Origin: an uncultured Treponema sp.
Lineage (GTDB): Bacteria > Spirochaetota > Spirochaetia > Treponematales > Treponemataceae
Direction of reading: 5' to 3'
Length of the DNA stretch: 57,245 bases
Assembly: GCA_945915085.1 (NCBI GenBank)
Contig: CAMEET010000002.1
Location: forward strand, 1 to 57,245
Below are positions 6,920-16,398 of the stretch, piece by piece. The notes beneath the pieces were generated by a model. It was not told where the DNA came from, searched no databases, and saw only the letters and a list, made by a program, of their open reading frames with translations. Within the stretch, counting starts at the first letter, position 1. Every line of letters begins with the position of its first letter. A program made the position numbers and the translations under genes.

Positions 6920-8110
6920 ATGAGCATTTTAGAAGAAGCTTTTGAACTTAAAAAATATATGGTAAATCAAAGAAATTATTTCCATTCACATCCAGAACTT
7001 GGGTTACAGGAATTCAACACATGCCTTCATATAGAAGAAGAATTAAATAAACTTGGAATCAAAAATTACAGAGTCGCAGGCACAAATGTAATTGCAGAAA
7101 TTGATTCTAATCGGCAGGATTCTAATAATCTAGGTCGAAATCAGCAAGGTCGTACCCTGTTTTTACGAGCAGACATAGACGCGCTTCCAATTCAAGAAAA
7201 AAACGAAGTCCCATATAAAAGTCAAAACGATGGAATCATGCACGCCTGCGGTCACGACGGACATGCAGCATATTTACTTGGAGCTGCCAGATTAATATTA
7301 CAACATAAAGATGATTTTTCTGGAAAAGTAATTTTGGCTTTTCAGGCAGCCGAAGAAATTGGTAAAGGAGCACGTGATATTATAGAAGCTGGAATTCTAG
7401 ACGATGTTGACAGAACTTTTGGAATCCATTTTGCTTCAGGAATGAAAGTTGGAACGTATGGTATCAAAACAGGACCTGATATGGCAAGCTGCGACAGATT
7501 CCACATAGTCATACATGGAAAAGCAGCACACATCACAACTCCCCAAAATGGATCAGACTCACTTTTCATAGGAGCATTAATTACAGCACAATTACAGACA
7601 GTCGTAAGCCGTCTTATTTCACCAGTTGAAGGTGGATTGATAGGTGTTGGAAGATTTTCATCAGGTACAACTTATAATATAATCCCATCCGAAGCCGAGT
7701 TGGAAGGAACAATCAGAGCATTCAGTTCAGAAAGCCGCCAAAAACTTCGTGAAGCAGTCCGCACAATTGCAAATAATGTTGCTTCAGAATATGGAGCTAC
7801 AGTGGATATCAATATAGAAGATATTTGTGATCCTTGCACAAATCCTGCAAAGACAGCTTCCGAAGTATATAATTCAGCAGTCAAACTTGTACCACAAGAA
7901 CAAGTCATCACTAACATGGATAAACGCTTTGGTTCAGATAACTTTGCCGACTACAGCAGAAAGGCACCAGGTACGTATGTACATGTCGGTTCTTCAGACA
8001 GTGCCGACACTAGCGCACCACATCATAACGAATATTTCGATTTGGCAGAAGTCAGCTACTCATACGCAGCCGCCCTTGCTGTCCAATATACATTGGATTA
8101 TTTAAAATAA
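6920..8110 (+). CDS. M20 family metallopeptidase / N-acyl-amino-acid amidohydrolase
   Basis: Likely hydrolyses the amide bond of an N-acylated amino acid or related small molecule in the cytoplasm. The 396-residue protein has the M20D hallmarks: RADIDALPIQE, HACGHDGHAAYLLG with metal ligands, the catalytic AAEEIGKGARDII, the dimerisation-domain histidine in IHGKAAHITTP, and a late HHNEYFDL histidine ligand. GGAGG precedes the start. It is divergent from metNI and shares an operator type with it and mnmA, suggesting it releases methionine or cysteine from an acylated form; the substrate is inference. About ten extra residues precede RTLFLRAD, and a near-REP sequence (about 7146-7160) is part of that stretch. 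Confidence 0.85.
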   Translation: MSILEEAFELKKYMVNQRNYFHSHPELGLQEFNTCLHIEEELNKLGIKNYRVAGTNVIAEIDSNRQDSNNLGRNQQGRTLFLRADIDALPIQEKNEVPYKSQNDGIMHACGHDGHAAYLLGAARLILQHKDDFSGKVILAFQAAEEIGKGARDIIEAGILDDVDRTFGIHFASGMKVGTYGIKTGPDMASCDRFHIVIHGKAAHITTPQNGSDSLFIGALITAQLQTVVSRLISPVEGGLIGVGRFSSGTTYNIIPSEAELEGTIRAFSSESRQKLREAVRTIANNVASEYGATVDINIEDICDPCTNPAKTASEVYNSAVKLVPQEQVITNMDKRFGSDNFADYSRKAPGTYVHVGSSDSADTSAPHHNEYFDLAEVSYSYAAALAVQYTLDYLK

Positions 8111-8122
8111 TTTTTTTAATCA

Positions 8123-8286
8123 AGGTCTGTCCCCATTTTTTACAACCTTTCCTCAGTCACAAACTCAAAACTGCCCCCTATACATTGAAAATCAACTTTT
8201 TTTTCAATATAATAAAAATTGTTCTAGTAAAACGAGGTCTGTCCCCATTTAAATTTCCTTTATTCATTTAAATCAAGGTCTGTCCC
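8123..8286. repeat. Three REP-like repeats in the pyrE upstream region
   Basis: Exact AGGTCTGTCCC copies lie at 8123-8133, 8235-8245 and 8276-8286, all in the same orientation and all followed by CCATTT. They fill the 237-base gap between the amidohydrolase and pyrE. Confidence 0.85.
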
Positions 8287-8347
8287 CATTTTACGCCTTA
8301 TATACCCTTTTTTAAAATTTTCCTCAAAAATTATTTCAGGAGAAAAT

Positions 8348-9034
8348 ATGGATTACAAAAAACAGTTTATTGATTTTATGGTAGAAGCACAGGTTTTGAA
8401 ATTTGGTTCGTTCACACTCAAAAGCGGACGTCAATCACCTTTTTTTATGAATGCCGGAGCTTATATAACTGGTTCTCAACTCAAAAGGCTTGGTGAATTT
8501 TACGCACACGCAATTCACGACAATTTTGGTGATGATTTTGACGTATTTTTTGGCCCTGCATACAAAGGAATTCCTCTGGCAGTAACAACAGCCATAGCCT
8601 ACAGTGAAATTTACGGAAAAGAAGTAAAATACTGCTGCGACAGAAAAGAAGAAAAAGATCACGGTGCAGATAAAGGTGGACTTTTAGGCTACAAAATAAA
8701 AGATGGAGACCGCGTTATAATAATCGAAGATGTAACAACTTCAGGAAAATCAATCGAAGAAGTTTTTCCAAAAATCAAAGCACAGGAAACACAAAAAGAT
8801 TCAATCAAAATTGTGGGAGAAATTGTAAGTTTAAACCGCATGGAACGCGCTCCAGACACCACAAAGTCCGCATTACAAGTTATATCAGAAACATACGGAT
8901 TTAAAACATGCGCCATAGTTACAATGGGCGATGTAATCGATGCCCTTTTCACAAACGGCGATAAAAAAATCATCACACCAGAAATAAAAGCGCATCTCGA
9001 TGAATATTATTCACAATGGGGATGCGAAAAATAA
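8348..9034 (+). CDS. pyrE: Orotate phosphoribosyltransferase
   Basis: Transfers orotate to PRPP to make OMP in pyrimidine synthesis. The 228-residue protein has the N-terminal FGSFTLKSGRQSPFFMNAG substrate segment, the FGPAYKGIPLA flexible loop and the PRPP-binding motif VIIIEDVTTSGKS. CAGGAG lies upstream of the ATG. Its stop codon overlaps the start of the following substrate-binding protein (TAATG), so the two are probably translated together although functionally unrelated. Confidence 0.93.
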   Translation: MDYKKQFIDFMVEAQVLKFGSFTLKSGRQSPFFMNAGAYITGSQLKRLGEFYAHAIHDNFGDDFDVFFGPAYKGIPLAVTTAIAYSEIYGKEVKYCCDRKEEKDHGADKGGLLGYKIKDGDRVIIIEDVTTSGKSIEEVFPKIKAQETQKDSIKIVGEIVSLNRMERAPDTTKSALQVISETYGFKTCAIVTMGDVIDALFTNGDKKIITPEIKAHLDEYYSQWGCEK

Positions 9035-9984
9035 TGGAAATAAAAAGAATATTAAATAAAAGCATCAATTTTTCAAAGTTTTCTCTTAATCTTCTTCAGT
9101 CTGCGATAGTTTTATTCATCCTGTTGATTATTTGTAGCTGTCAAAAAAAAATAGAAACTCCCAAATCATCAGATTTTATTCCTCAGGCAATCATCTCACT
9201 TTCGCCGACGGCTACAGAAATTCTATTTTCTGTCGGAGCTCAAAATCAAATTGCAGCAGTTAGTGATTTATCAGATTATCCTCCTGAAGCTGTAAAACTT
9301 CCAAAAGTTGGTGGTTTTGACGGAAAAACCATCAGTTTGGAAACAATTCTTTCTTTTAAGCCAGATTTTGTTTATCTCACCGATGGAATGCACAATTTTT
9401 TGATTGAACAGCTCGAACAAAACGGCATAAAATATTACATTTCATCATCATCTTCCATAAATGACATTTTTTCAGAGATGATAGAAATTGGAAAAATCAC
9501 AGGTCATCGGGAACAAGCAGAAAATAAAGTTGATTCTCTTAAAAAACAACTTCAGAAAATCACCAGTTCTGATAAAAAATCTACAGAGATTTTCACCACA
9601 GAAAAAACATCTGCAGATATCACAAATCAAAAAAAAGTTTATTATGAAGTTTGGAATTCACCTTACATGAGCTGCGGTTCAACATCATTTATCAACGACA
9701 TAATTGAAAAAGCCGGCGGTAAAAATATTTTTGCATCTCTTCAAGACGCATATCCAATCGTGAGTGAAGAATCAATAATTGCAGAAAATCCCGACATTAT
9801 TCTGATTCCACAAAGTTCAGGAATTTCAGTTGATTCTATAAAATCGCGAAATGGCTGGAGCAGATTAACGGCGGTTCAGAAAAATCAAATTTTCCAAGTT
9901 GATGATAATCTTCTCAGTCGCCCGAGTCCAAGAGTTATTGATGCGGTGCAAAACATTGCAATACTTTTGGAGCAGCTACAATAG
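9034..9984 (+). CDS. ABC transporter substrate-binding lipoprotein, BtuF/FepB type
   Basis: Periplasmic, membrane-anchored binding protein for a cobalamin, haem or siderophore-like ligand. The 316-residue protein has a hydrophobic signal (about 18-36) with the lipobox IICSC, then the class III fold signature IISLSPTATEILFSVGAQ, and the C-terminal SRPSPRVIDAVQNIA that is usual in this family. I start at 9034, where ATG overlaps the pyrE stop; an in-frame ATG at 9016 lies inside pyrE. The permease gene follows 7 bases later. The ligand cannot be decided from sequence. Confidence 0.85.
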   Translation: MEIKRILNKSINFSKFSLNLLQSAIVLFILLIICSCQKKIETPKSSDFIPQAIISLSPTATEILFSVGAQNQIAAVSDLSDYPPEAVKLPKVGGFDGKTISLETILSFKPDFVYLTDGMHNFLIEQLEQNGIKYYISSSSSINDIFSEMIEIGKITGHREQAENKVDSLKKQLQKITSSDKKSTEIFTTEKTSADITNQKKVYYEVWNSPYMSCGSTSFINDIIEKAGGKNIFASLQDAYPIVSEESIIAENPDIILIPQSSGISVDSIKSRNGWSRLTAVQKNQIFQVDDNLLSRPSPRVIDAVQNIAILLEQLQ

Positions 9985-9991
9985 ATTCAAA

Positions 9992-11008
9992 ATGAAACTT
10001 AAATCTCGCCCGGCATACATCATTTTTTTTGTGCTTCTCTTCACTGCTTTCATTCTTGAAATCACACAGGGAGCGCAAAAAATTCAACTTTCTTCTATAT
10101 TAATGCATGGTGATTCATTTGCAAAAACAATTATCTGGAATCTTCGGTTACCGAGAGCTCTTCTAGTTCTCCTGACTGGTATTCTTCTTGGTGCAAGCGG
10201 AGCAGTCTTCCAGCTTTTTTTCAGGAATCCACTTGCAGAACCTGGCATTCTTGGAATCACATCGGGCGCAACGCTCGGTGCAGTTTTTGCAGCAGCTTTT
10301 TTTCAGTCATTATCAACTTCTTCTTTGCAAAACAAATTTGTAGCCCAAATCACAAAATATTTTTCACCAGTCAATCTTTTTGCTTTTGTTGGGGCAATTG
10401 TGGCTGGAATTGTTGTCACGGCATTTTCATTCACTCAAAAAAAACAAAACACTTCTATCATCATTTTGCTGTGCGGAACGGCATTGGGGACACTTTATTC
10501 ATCTCTCAGTTCTCTCATTCTATTAACAAAAAGTCAAACTCTACATTCAATTTACAGTTGGATTCTCGGCAGTTTTAACGGACGTGGCTGGAATGAACTT
10601 TTTTTCATTCTGATACCATCATTCATTTCATTGTTACTCATTTTTTTTATCTCAAAACCACTAGATTTACTTGGCGGCGGTGAAACAAACGCACAAAGTC
10701 TCGGAGTTCAGATTTCCACTCTTCGCATTCAAGTCCTCATCATAGGTGCACTTAGTACAAGCTGTGTAGTCTGCGCCGGCGGAACAATAAATTTTCTTGG
10801 ACTCATTGCTCCTCATATCGCGCGCAAAATTGTCGGCCCAAAATCACAAAAACTTATACCTTTCAGCATGATTTTGAGTGCGACTATCTTGTTATTAGCA
10901 GACATATTATGTAGAATAATTGTGAGACCTAGTGAATTGCCCACGGGAATCATCACTTCAATCATAGGAGTTCCATTTTTTATAGCATTATGTTTTGAAG
11001 AAAAATGA
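9992..11008 (+). CDS. FecCD/BtuC-family ABC transporter permease
   Basis: Inner-membrane channel of the importer served by the upstream binding protein. The 338-residue protein has about ten hydrophobic segments and the family signatures RLPRALLVLLTGILLGASG, FRNPLAEPGILGITSGA, GLIAPHIARKIVG and LPTGIITSIIGVPFF. The start at 9992 is the first ATG after the upstream stop codon; the longer reading frame overlaps the binding-protein gene and has no signal-like content. No cognate ATPase gene follows, which is unusual. Confidence 0.87.
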   Translation: MKLKSRPAYIIFFVLLFTAFILEITQGAQKIQLSSILMHGDSFAKTIIWNLRLPRALLVLLTGILLGASGAVFQLFFRNPLAEPGILGITSGATLGAVFAAAFFQSLSTSSLQNKFVAQITKYFSPVNLFAFVGAIVAGIVVTAFSFTQKKQNTSIIILLCGTALGTLYSSLSSLILLTKSQTLHSIYSWILGSFNGRGWNELFFILIPSFISLLLIFFISKPLDLLGGGETNAQSLGVQISTLRIQVLIIGALSTSCVVCAGGTINFLGLIAPHIARKIVGPKSQKLIPFSMILSATILLLADILCRIIVRPSELPTGIITSIIGVPFFIALCFEEK

Positions 11009-11031
11009 TTTATTTTTTGGAATTTATGCGC

Positions 11032-11245
11032 ACAGTCCACATTCCAAGTCGCGTTCCGCAATTCGCTAACGCTCAGCCCCATATTTTGAAAAAAACAATT
11101 ACAAATCGATGCAAAATTATGTTTTACCTTTCGAAAATTTTCTTCAACAAAAGCATTGATTTTCCACGATTTTTTCAAAATATGGTGGCCGCCTTCGGCG
11201 TTGCTCCATGCTCGGTGCGCCATTATTTCAAACCCCTTAGCTAAT
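11032..11245. repeat. Long inverted-repeat element with GC-rich flanks
   Basis: CCATATTTTGAAAAAA at 11079-11094 is perfectly complementary to TTTTTTCAAAATATGG at 11170-11185. Between them AAATCGATGC can pair with GCATTGATTT (one G-U), so a ~107-base imperfect hairpin is possible. Flanks are GC-rich with TTCGCTAACGC and GCCTTCGGCG modules like the other dispersed repeats. No protein-coding signal; it may be a small non-autonomous mobile element. Confidence 0.6.
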
Positions 11246-11261
11246 TTGGAGAAATAACGAC

Positions 11262-13109
11262 ATGAAACGAGAAGATAATCCTTATCACAAAGAATTCGGT
11301 TTTTTCAGCAACCTCAAGTTTGTTCTCAAAATTATGAAAAAATATTCGCCGATGCTGCTTTTCCTGCTTCCAGTTTCAGCTATTCTTTCCGTTGGAAACA
11401 GGTACACAGTTTCATTCCTTATCAAATATATTATAGATATAGCGACAAAACACGGAACTATGCAGCAACTTTTAATTACACTCGGGATTTTTTCAGTTAT
11501 TTTCATTTTTCTTTGGAATACAAACGCATGGTATAACTCCAAGACCGAAATTAAATGTATTATTGCGCGTATGAAACTTATCTTGGAAAAAAATCTCATC
11601 ACCATGACTATGCCGTTTATTTACACAGAAGACCCAAACATGCTCGATTGTAATCAAAAAGCATCGCAGGCAGTCGGCGGAAATCAGCAGGGTGTCGAAG
11701 GAATGATGCACATTATTTTAAATTTTTCAGCTTCACTTGGTGCTGTCATTGCTGGTCTTACAATCATCAGTACAATAAACTTTAAAATCGTCATTTTGAT
11801 GATTATTATCGCACTTGCAAACTTTTTTATTTCAAACCGTGCAAATAAATGGTGCAAAAAACATGTTTGGGACGAACTTGCTCCATGGTGGCGCAAACGT
11901 TGGTACATGGATATTGCACTCGGAGATTTTAGTTATGCAAAAGATATCCGCATGTTCGGTCTCAAAAATTATCTGACACAGAAATTTCAGGAGATAAACA
12001 AAATCCGTTTTGATTATCAGAAAAAAAACAATCGCGTCTGGCTTTGGGTTTCCATTGCAAGTTCAGCTTTCTGGGTCATTTCTCAAGTTCTCATTTACAT
12101 TTATTTGATTCGCTGCGTTTTTGCAAAAACAATAACAATCGGAAATTTTACGCTTTACCTTTCAGCGACAGCAACTTTTTTTGAATGTGTAATGTCACTT
12201 TTAAACTCAATCACAAGTTTTTTGAACAACAGCCGTTATGTTGACGATTTCCGTTCATTTTACGAAATGCCAGAACTCCGCCAGAATCTTCCTGAGCAGG
12301 AAACAAATCTTCCAAAACTCGAACCTCAGTCACATTATGAATTTGAATTTCAAAACGTCAGCTTTAAATATCCTCGTGCAGAACGCTTTGCGTTACAAAA
12401 TGTCAGCATAAAAATTAAAGCTGGAGAAAGACTTGCCGTTGTCGGTTTAAACGGAGCTGGAAAATCTACATTTATCAAACTTCTTCTCCGCCTTTATCAG
12501 CCGACGGAAGGAAAAATCCTTTTGAACGGAACAGACATTCAAACTTATGATTTGAACAGTTATTTCAATATTTTTGCACCAGTTTTCCAGGAAGTAAATC
12601 TTTTTGCCATGAGTTTTGCAGAAAATATTTCTATGAAATCTCCTGAAAATACAGATAAAGATTTAGCTCATAAAACAGTTGTTCAAAGCGGACTCGAAGA
12701 AAAACTTAATTCTCTCGAAAAAGGTCTTGATACACAGCTTTTAAAAGTCATTTACGATGATGGAATCGACCTTTCTGGTGGACAAAAACAAAAACTTGCA
12801 CTGGCACGCGCACTTTACAAAAATGCACCTGTAGTTGTTCTCGATGAACCAACAGCTGCTCTTGATGCTATTGCAGAAAGCAAACTTTATTCAGATTTTG
12901 ATAAATTGATAGGCGGAAAAACTTCGATTTACATAAGTCACCGCCTTAGTTCAACGCAGTTTTGCAATAACGTTGCCATGTTCAAAGATGGAAAACTCAT
13001 CGAATATGGAACGCACGAATCGCTTTTGAAACAAAACGGTGAATATGCAAATATGTTCCATGTTCAAGCTCAATATTATGTCGAAGCAGGAGAAACAAAT
13101 GAAAACTAA
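11262..13109 (+). CDS. ABC exporter subunit (fused membrane and ATPase domains), first of pair
   Basis: A 615-residue half-transporter: an N-terminal six-helix membrane domain (roughly 25-320) and a C-terminal ATPase with Walker A GLNGAGKST, a Q-loop at VFQEVNLF, signature LSGGQKQKLALARAL, Walker B VVLDEPTAALD and an H-loop ISHRLSS. The glutamate after Walker B is present. It probably dimerises with the product of the next gene, which overlaps it by 11 bases. The exported substrate is unknown; no peptide-precursor or immunity gene is adjacent. Confidence 0.87.
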   Translation: MKREDNPYHKEFGFFSNLKFVLKIMKKYSPMLLFLLPVSAILSVGNRYTVSFLIKYIIDIATKHGTMQQLLITLGIFSVIFIFLWNTNAWYNSKTEIKCIIARMKLILEKNLITMTMPFIYTEDPNMLDCNQKASQAVGGNQQGVEGMMHIILNFSASLGAVIAGLTIISTINFKIVILMIIIALANFFISNRANKWCKKHVWDELAPWWRKRWYMDIALGDFSYAKDIRMFGLKNYLTQKFQEINKIRFDYQKKNNRVWLWVSIASSAFWVISQVLIYIYLIRCVFAKTITIGNFTLYLSATATFFECVMSLLNSITSFLNNSRYVDDFRSFYEMPELRQNLPEQETNLPKLEPQSHYEFEFQNVSFKYPRAERFALQNVSIKIKAGERLAVVGLNGAGKSTFIKLLLRLYQPTEGKILLNGTDIQTYDLNSYFNIFAPVFQEVNLFAMSFAENISMKSPENTDKDLAHKTVVQSGLEEKLNSLEKGLDTQLLKVIYDDGIDLSGGQKQKLALARALYKNAPVVVLDEPTAALDAIAESKLYSDFDKLIGGKTSIYISHRLSSTQFCNNVAMFKDGKLIEYGTHESLLKQNGEYANMFHVQAQYYVEAGETNEN

Positions 13110-14937
13110 AGAAAATTCATCATCAAAAAATATAGTTCCTGTGAAAAAAGTTCTCAAAAGTATGTTTCACGAAGCGGCCGTAAATCGCCCGATTATTTTC
13201 CTGGCTTATTTCATTCAGTTTTCAGTCAACCTGATTCGCAAATTCCAGATTATCGTGCTGCCAAAATTTCTTATTGAAGAGTTGCTTGCCGTTTACAATG
13301 GGGACGAACCTTCGGCCCATCTTCAAAAAATCATTTTTTTAGTTGCACTCACACTTGGAATTATGTTTTTTGGAAACATTTTAGATGGCATTGCAAACTG
13401 GATAAAAAATTTGAGTCAAGAATGGTTCAACGAATATTTCCAGGTAAAAATCAATCAGCAGTCTATGTCAGTCGACTTTGAATGTACAGAAGATTCACAG
13501 GTTTTGGACCAGATGAACAAGGCAAAAGAAGGAATGGACTGGTATAGCGGAAATGTTTGCGGGATTCTCGATCAATTTTTTGCGATTATCACAAATATAG
13601 CTGCACTAATCGGTGTGATTACAATCCTTTTGTTCAGTTCACCGCTTGTTATTATTTTACAGATTTTATCAATTTCTGCATTTTCTTTTTTCAATAATAA
13701 AATCAAAAAAATTGAAATCGAAAGTTTTAAAAATCTTGCAAAAAGCAACCGGGTTTTCGGCTATCTTTTCTTTGAACTTTCAGATTTTACTTATGGAAAA
13801 GATATACGCCTTTATGATGCATCAAATCTTTTCACACATCTTTCATCAAAACATCTAGATGATCAGACAAATATCTGGACAGACCGTTCAATTAAAACAA
13901 AAAAGCAGAATTACAAGATGAATTTTGCGAATCTAATCTGTACTTTTCTTGTATTTTGTTACTTGGGTTACAAAGCAGTCAAAAAATTAATCACAATCGG
14001 TGATTTTTCCATGTGCGTAACAGCTTCAAACGATTTTACAAACTGCTGTCAGGCAATTGTGCAAAGTTTTCAGGAGATTTTGAAACGTTCAAATTACGTA
14101 AACGAATATATCAAGTTTATGGAATATCCAGTAGCGTTACCAAAAGGTACAAAATCTGTTGATTTGAACAAACCGCACACAATTGAGTTCAAAAATGTTT
14201 CATTTAAATATCCTCGTTCCGACAAATATGTTCTTCAAAATGTAAACATCAAAATTCCAAATGCTCAGCATCTTGCAATTGTGGGATTAAACGGAGCTGG
14301 AAAAACAACGTTTATCAAACTTTTGTGCAGACTTTACGATGTTACAGAAGGCGAAATCCTTATTGATGACATAAATATAAAAGAATATTCAGATGATGAA
14401 TACCGAAGACTTTTTGCCGTTTTATTTCAAGATTTCAAACTTCTAGCATTCTCGCTCAAAGAAAACATTGCTTTCACTAACGAAGTTTCCGATTCAAAGA
14501 TTGATGATGTTCTCAAACTTGCAGGACTTTATGAAGATGCCCAAAAACTTCCCAAAAAGAACGATACAAGCATTTACAAAAGTTTCGATGAAACAGGTGT
14601 GGAACTTTCAGGTGGACAAAAACAAAAAACTGCAATTGCCAGAGCACTTTACAAAAACTCGCCTATTGTCATTCTCGATGAACCTACAGCCGCTTTGGAT
14701 CCACTGGCTGAAGCCGAAATTTACGAAGATTTCAATAAAATGGTTGGCGGTAAAACTGCAATTTACATTTCGCACAGACTTTCTTCCTGCAAATTCTGCG
14801 ACCAGATTGCAGTTTTTTCAGAAGGAAACATCAAAGAATATGGAACTCATGAACAGCTCATGCAGATTCAAAATGGCATTTACAAAGAAATGTTCACAAC
14901 TCAGGCAAAACCATATTTAGACAAACAGGAAAATTAA
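13099..14937 (+). CDS. ABC exporter subunit (fused membrane and ATPase domains), second of pair
   Basis: A 612-residue partner of the preceding gene with the same order: membrane domain to about residue 330, then Walker A GLNGAGKTT, Q-loop LFQDFKLL, LSGGQKQKTAIARAL, Walker B VILDEPTAALD and ISHRLSS. The ATG at 13099 lies inside the end of the first gene and follows AGGAG, so translation is coupled. Both subunits keep a canonical catalytic glutamate, unlike the many heterodimeric exporters that have one degenerate site. A strong terminator follows. Confidence 0.87.
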   Translation: MKTKENSSSKNIVPVKKVLKSMFHEAAVNRPIIFLAYFIQFSVNLIRKFQIIVLPKFLIEELLAVYNGDEPSAHLQKIIFLVALTLGIMFFGNILDGIANWIKNLSQEWFNEYFQVKINQQSMSVDFECTEDSQVLDQMNKAKEGMDWYSGNVCGILDQFFAIITNIAALIGVITILLFSSPLVIILQILSISAFSFFNNKIKKIEIESFKNLAKSNRVFGYLFFELSDFTYGKDIRLYDASNLFTHLSSKHLDDQTNIWTDRSIKTKKQNYKMNFANLICTFLVFCYLGYKAVKKLITIGDFSMCVTASNDFTNCCQAIVQSFQEILKRSNYVNEYIKFMEYPVALPKGTKSVDLNKPHTIEFKNVSFKYPRSDKYVLQNVNIKIPNAQHLAIVGLNGAGKTTFIKLLCRLYDVTEGEILIDDINIKEYSDDEYRRLFAVLFQDFKLLAFSLKENIAFTNEVSDSKIDDVLKLAGLYEDAQKLPKKNDTSIYKSFDETGVELSGGQKQKTAIARALYKNSPIVILDEPTAALDPLAEAEIYEDFNKMVGGKTAIYISHRLSSCKFCDQIAVFSEGNIKEYGTHEQLMQIQNGIYKEMFTTQAKPYLDKQEN

Positions 14938-14953
14938 AAGAATTAAAAAACAT

Positions 14954-14996
14954 AAAAAAGAGATGCTAAAACACGAAGTTCAGCATCTCTTTTTTA
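14954..14996 (+). terminator. Rho-independent terminator of the exporter operon
   Basis: AAAAGAGATGCT pairs with AGCATCTCTTTT, separated by 15 bases and followed by a T run. Confidence 0.85.
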
Positions 14997-15083
14997 TTTA
15001 AGGCTAGTTCAAACCTCAAAAAAGTCGAAGTCAAGTTTTAAGTTCCATGGTTCTTTTCTTGACTCGACACATTTTAGAATATA

Positions 15084-16280
15084 TTAGAATCCAATAGATA
15101 CAATTGCGTATGCACCAAATCCATTGTTACTAAAACTCTTCATCAGATTAGTTGACTGTAAGGAAACTCCACAATCAATTTCAATTAATCTAATATTTAT
15201 TCCAAAAGCAATTTGATGTTTAAATATTTGATTTGTATATTCAGTAGAAATCGAAGCTTTAATTAAATCAATCAGATTAACTCCAGCACTCAAATAATAT
15301 TCAGGATATACGAAACTTTCATTAAGGAATGGATGGTAAACACCAATTCCAGCGCCGGCACAGAATTGTACAATATTACCCATTGGATAATAGTTTGCAT
15401 ACAAATTAAATTTCATTGGACGGTTTATATAAACTCTTTCATTCAGAACTTCTTTGGATAAGTCTTGAATATTTCCGTCTGAATCTGAAGAATTTGAAGC
15501 TGAATCCAAAAGATTCATAGTCATTGTAGTTTCATAGGAACTTGAGTACACATATTTATAAGAGCCAGGAACAATTGGAAAGCGAGCTGTTCCGGAAAAA
15601 GTAAGCTTACTGCCAAATGGTAAAGAAGCTGCTACTCCCATATCAAAACCTGTACCAGACGAGAATAAATCAGAAACCATTTTTTCATTAAAAGCATCAA
15701 GATTTGAATAAACACTGACATCAGTATCAATAGTAAAGATAATATTTCCTTCTTCATCATTCAAAAAAGTTACCTTCGCAATAGAACCAGAAGAAGAAAA
15801 TACAGGTGCAAAAAGAGAAGGTATTACATGAATTGAGAACTTATCGAAATCAATACCAACATCTGCCTCACAGAATGCAAATAAGTCTGTATAATTATTA
15901 AAATCAAAAGTTAAAGTCTCTCCAACTTCATTTCCTTTTCCTAAAAAGTCAAATAAATCTTTTGAAATTCCCATTTTCTCATAAACATCAACTCCTGCTT
16001 TCATACCTATATGAATACACGCAATGTTTAAATTTATTGCCATATAAGGTTTTGTATTCACAATAATATTTAATCCCTCAGAAGGCATTTCTTCTGCTAT
16101 TTTTGTCAAATCCAAAGTCAATGTTTTTTGGAAAATATCATCTAAATTGATTGCGTTATTAGAAATGTCTACAGGTACACCAATTTGATACTCAAAAAAT
16201 CTTTCAGATAAGAAATTCTTTGAAAACCCAATCGATATAATCACAGATACTACAAGAAATAAACTATATATTTTTTTCAT
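15084..16280 (-). CDS. Probable outer-membrane beta-barrel protein
   Basis: I do not recognise a named family. The protein (about 398 residues) begins with a cleavable-looking signal peptide, MKKIYSLFLVVSVIISIGFS, followed by alternating polar and hydrophobic stretches typical of beta strands. It ends AYAIVSIGF with the terminal phenylalanine that BAM-assembled proteins usually have. I choose the ATG before AAAAAA because GGAG lies 6 bases upstream; two in-frame ATGs precede it. It is downstream of and co-oriented with the large lipoprotein gene, about 120 bases away, so the two may work together at the outer membrane. That link is inference. Confidence 0.6.
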   Translation of the reverse strand: MKKIYSLFLVVSVIISIGFSKNFLSERFFEYQIGVPVDISNNAINLDDIFQKTLTLDLTKIAEEMPSEGLNIIVNTKPYMAINLNIACIHIGMKAGVDVYEKMGISKDLFDFLGKGNEVGETLTFDFNNYTDLFAFCEADVGIDFDKFSIHVIPSLFAPVFSSSGSIAKVTFLNDEEGNIIFTIDTDVSVYSNLDAFNEKMVSDLFSSGTGFDMGVAASLPFGSKLTFSGTARFPIVPGSYKYVYSSSYETTMTMNLLDSASNSSDSDGNIQDLSKEVLNERVYINRPMKFNLYANYYPMGNIVQFCAGAGIGVYHPFLNESFVYPEYYLSAGVNLIDLIKASISTEYTNQIFKHQIAFGINIRLIEIDCGVSLQSTNLMKSFSNNGFGAYAIVSIGF

Positions 16281-16398
16281 ATTCATCTCCATTTAGTTAT
16301 CTAAAAGGAAGTCACCTCCCCCAACTTATGCATTTGAATAATCATCTATCATAATCAAAAAGTTGATTCATTTAATGATTATTCAAAATCCATTATAA

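Noticed and set aside
11262-14937. A bacteriocin or lantibiotic cluster around the two ABC exporter subunits
   Set aside because: No peptidase C39 domain, precursor peptide, modification enzyme or immunity gene is adjacent.
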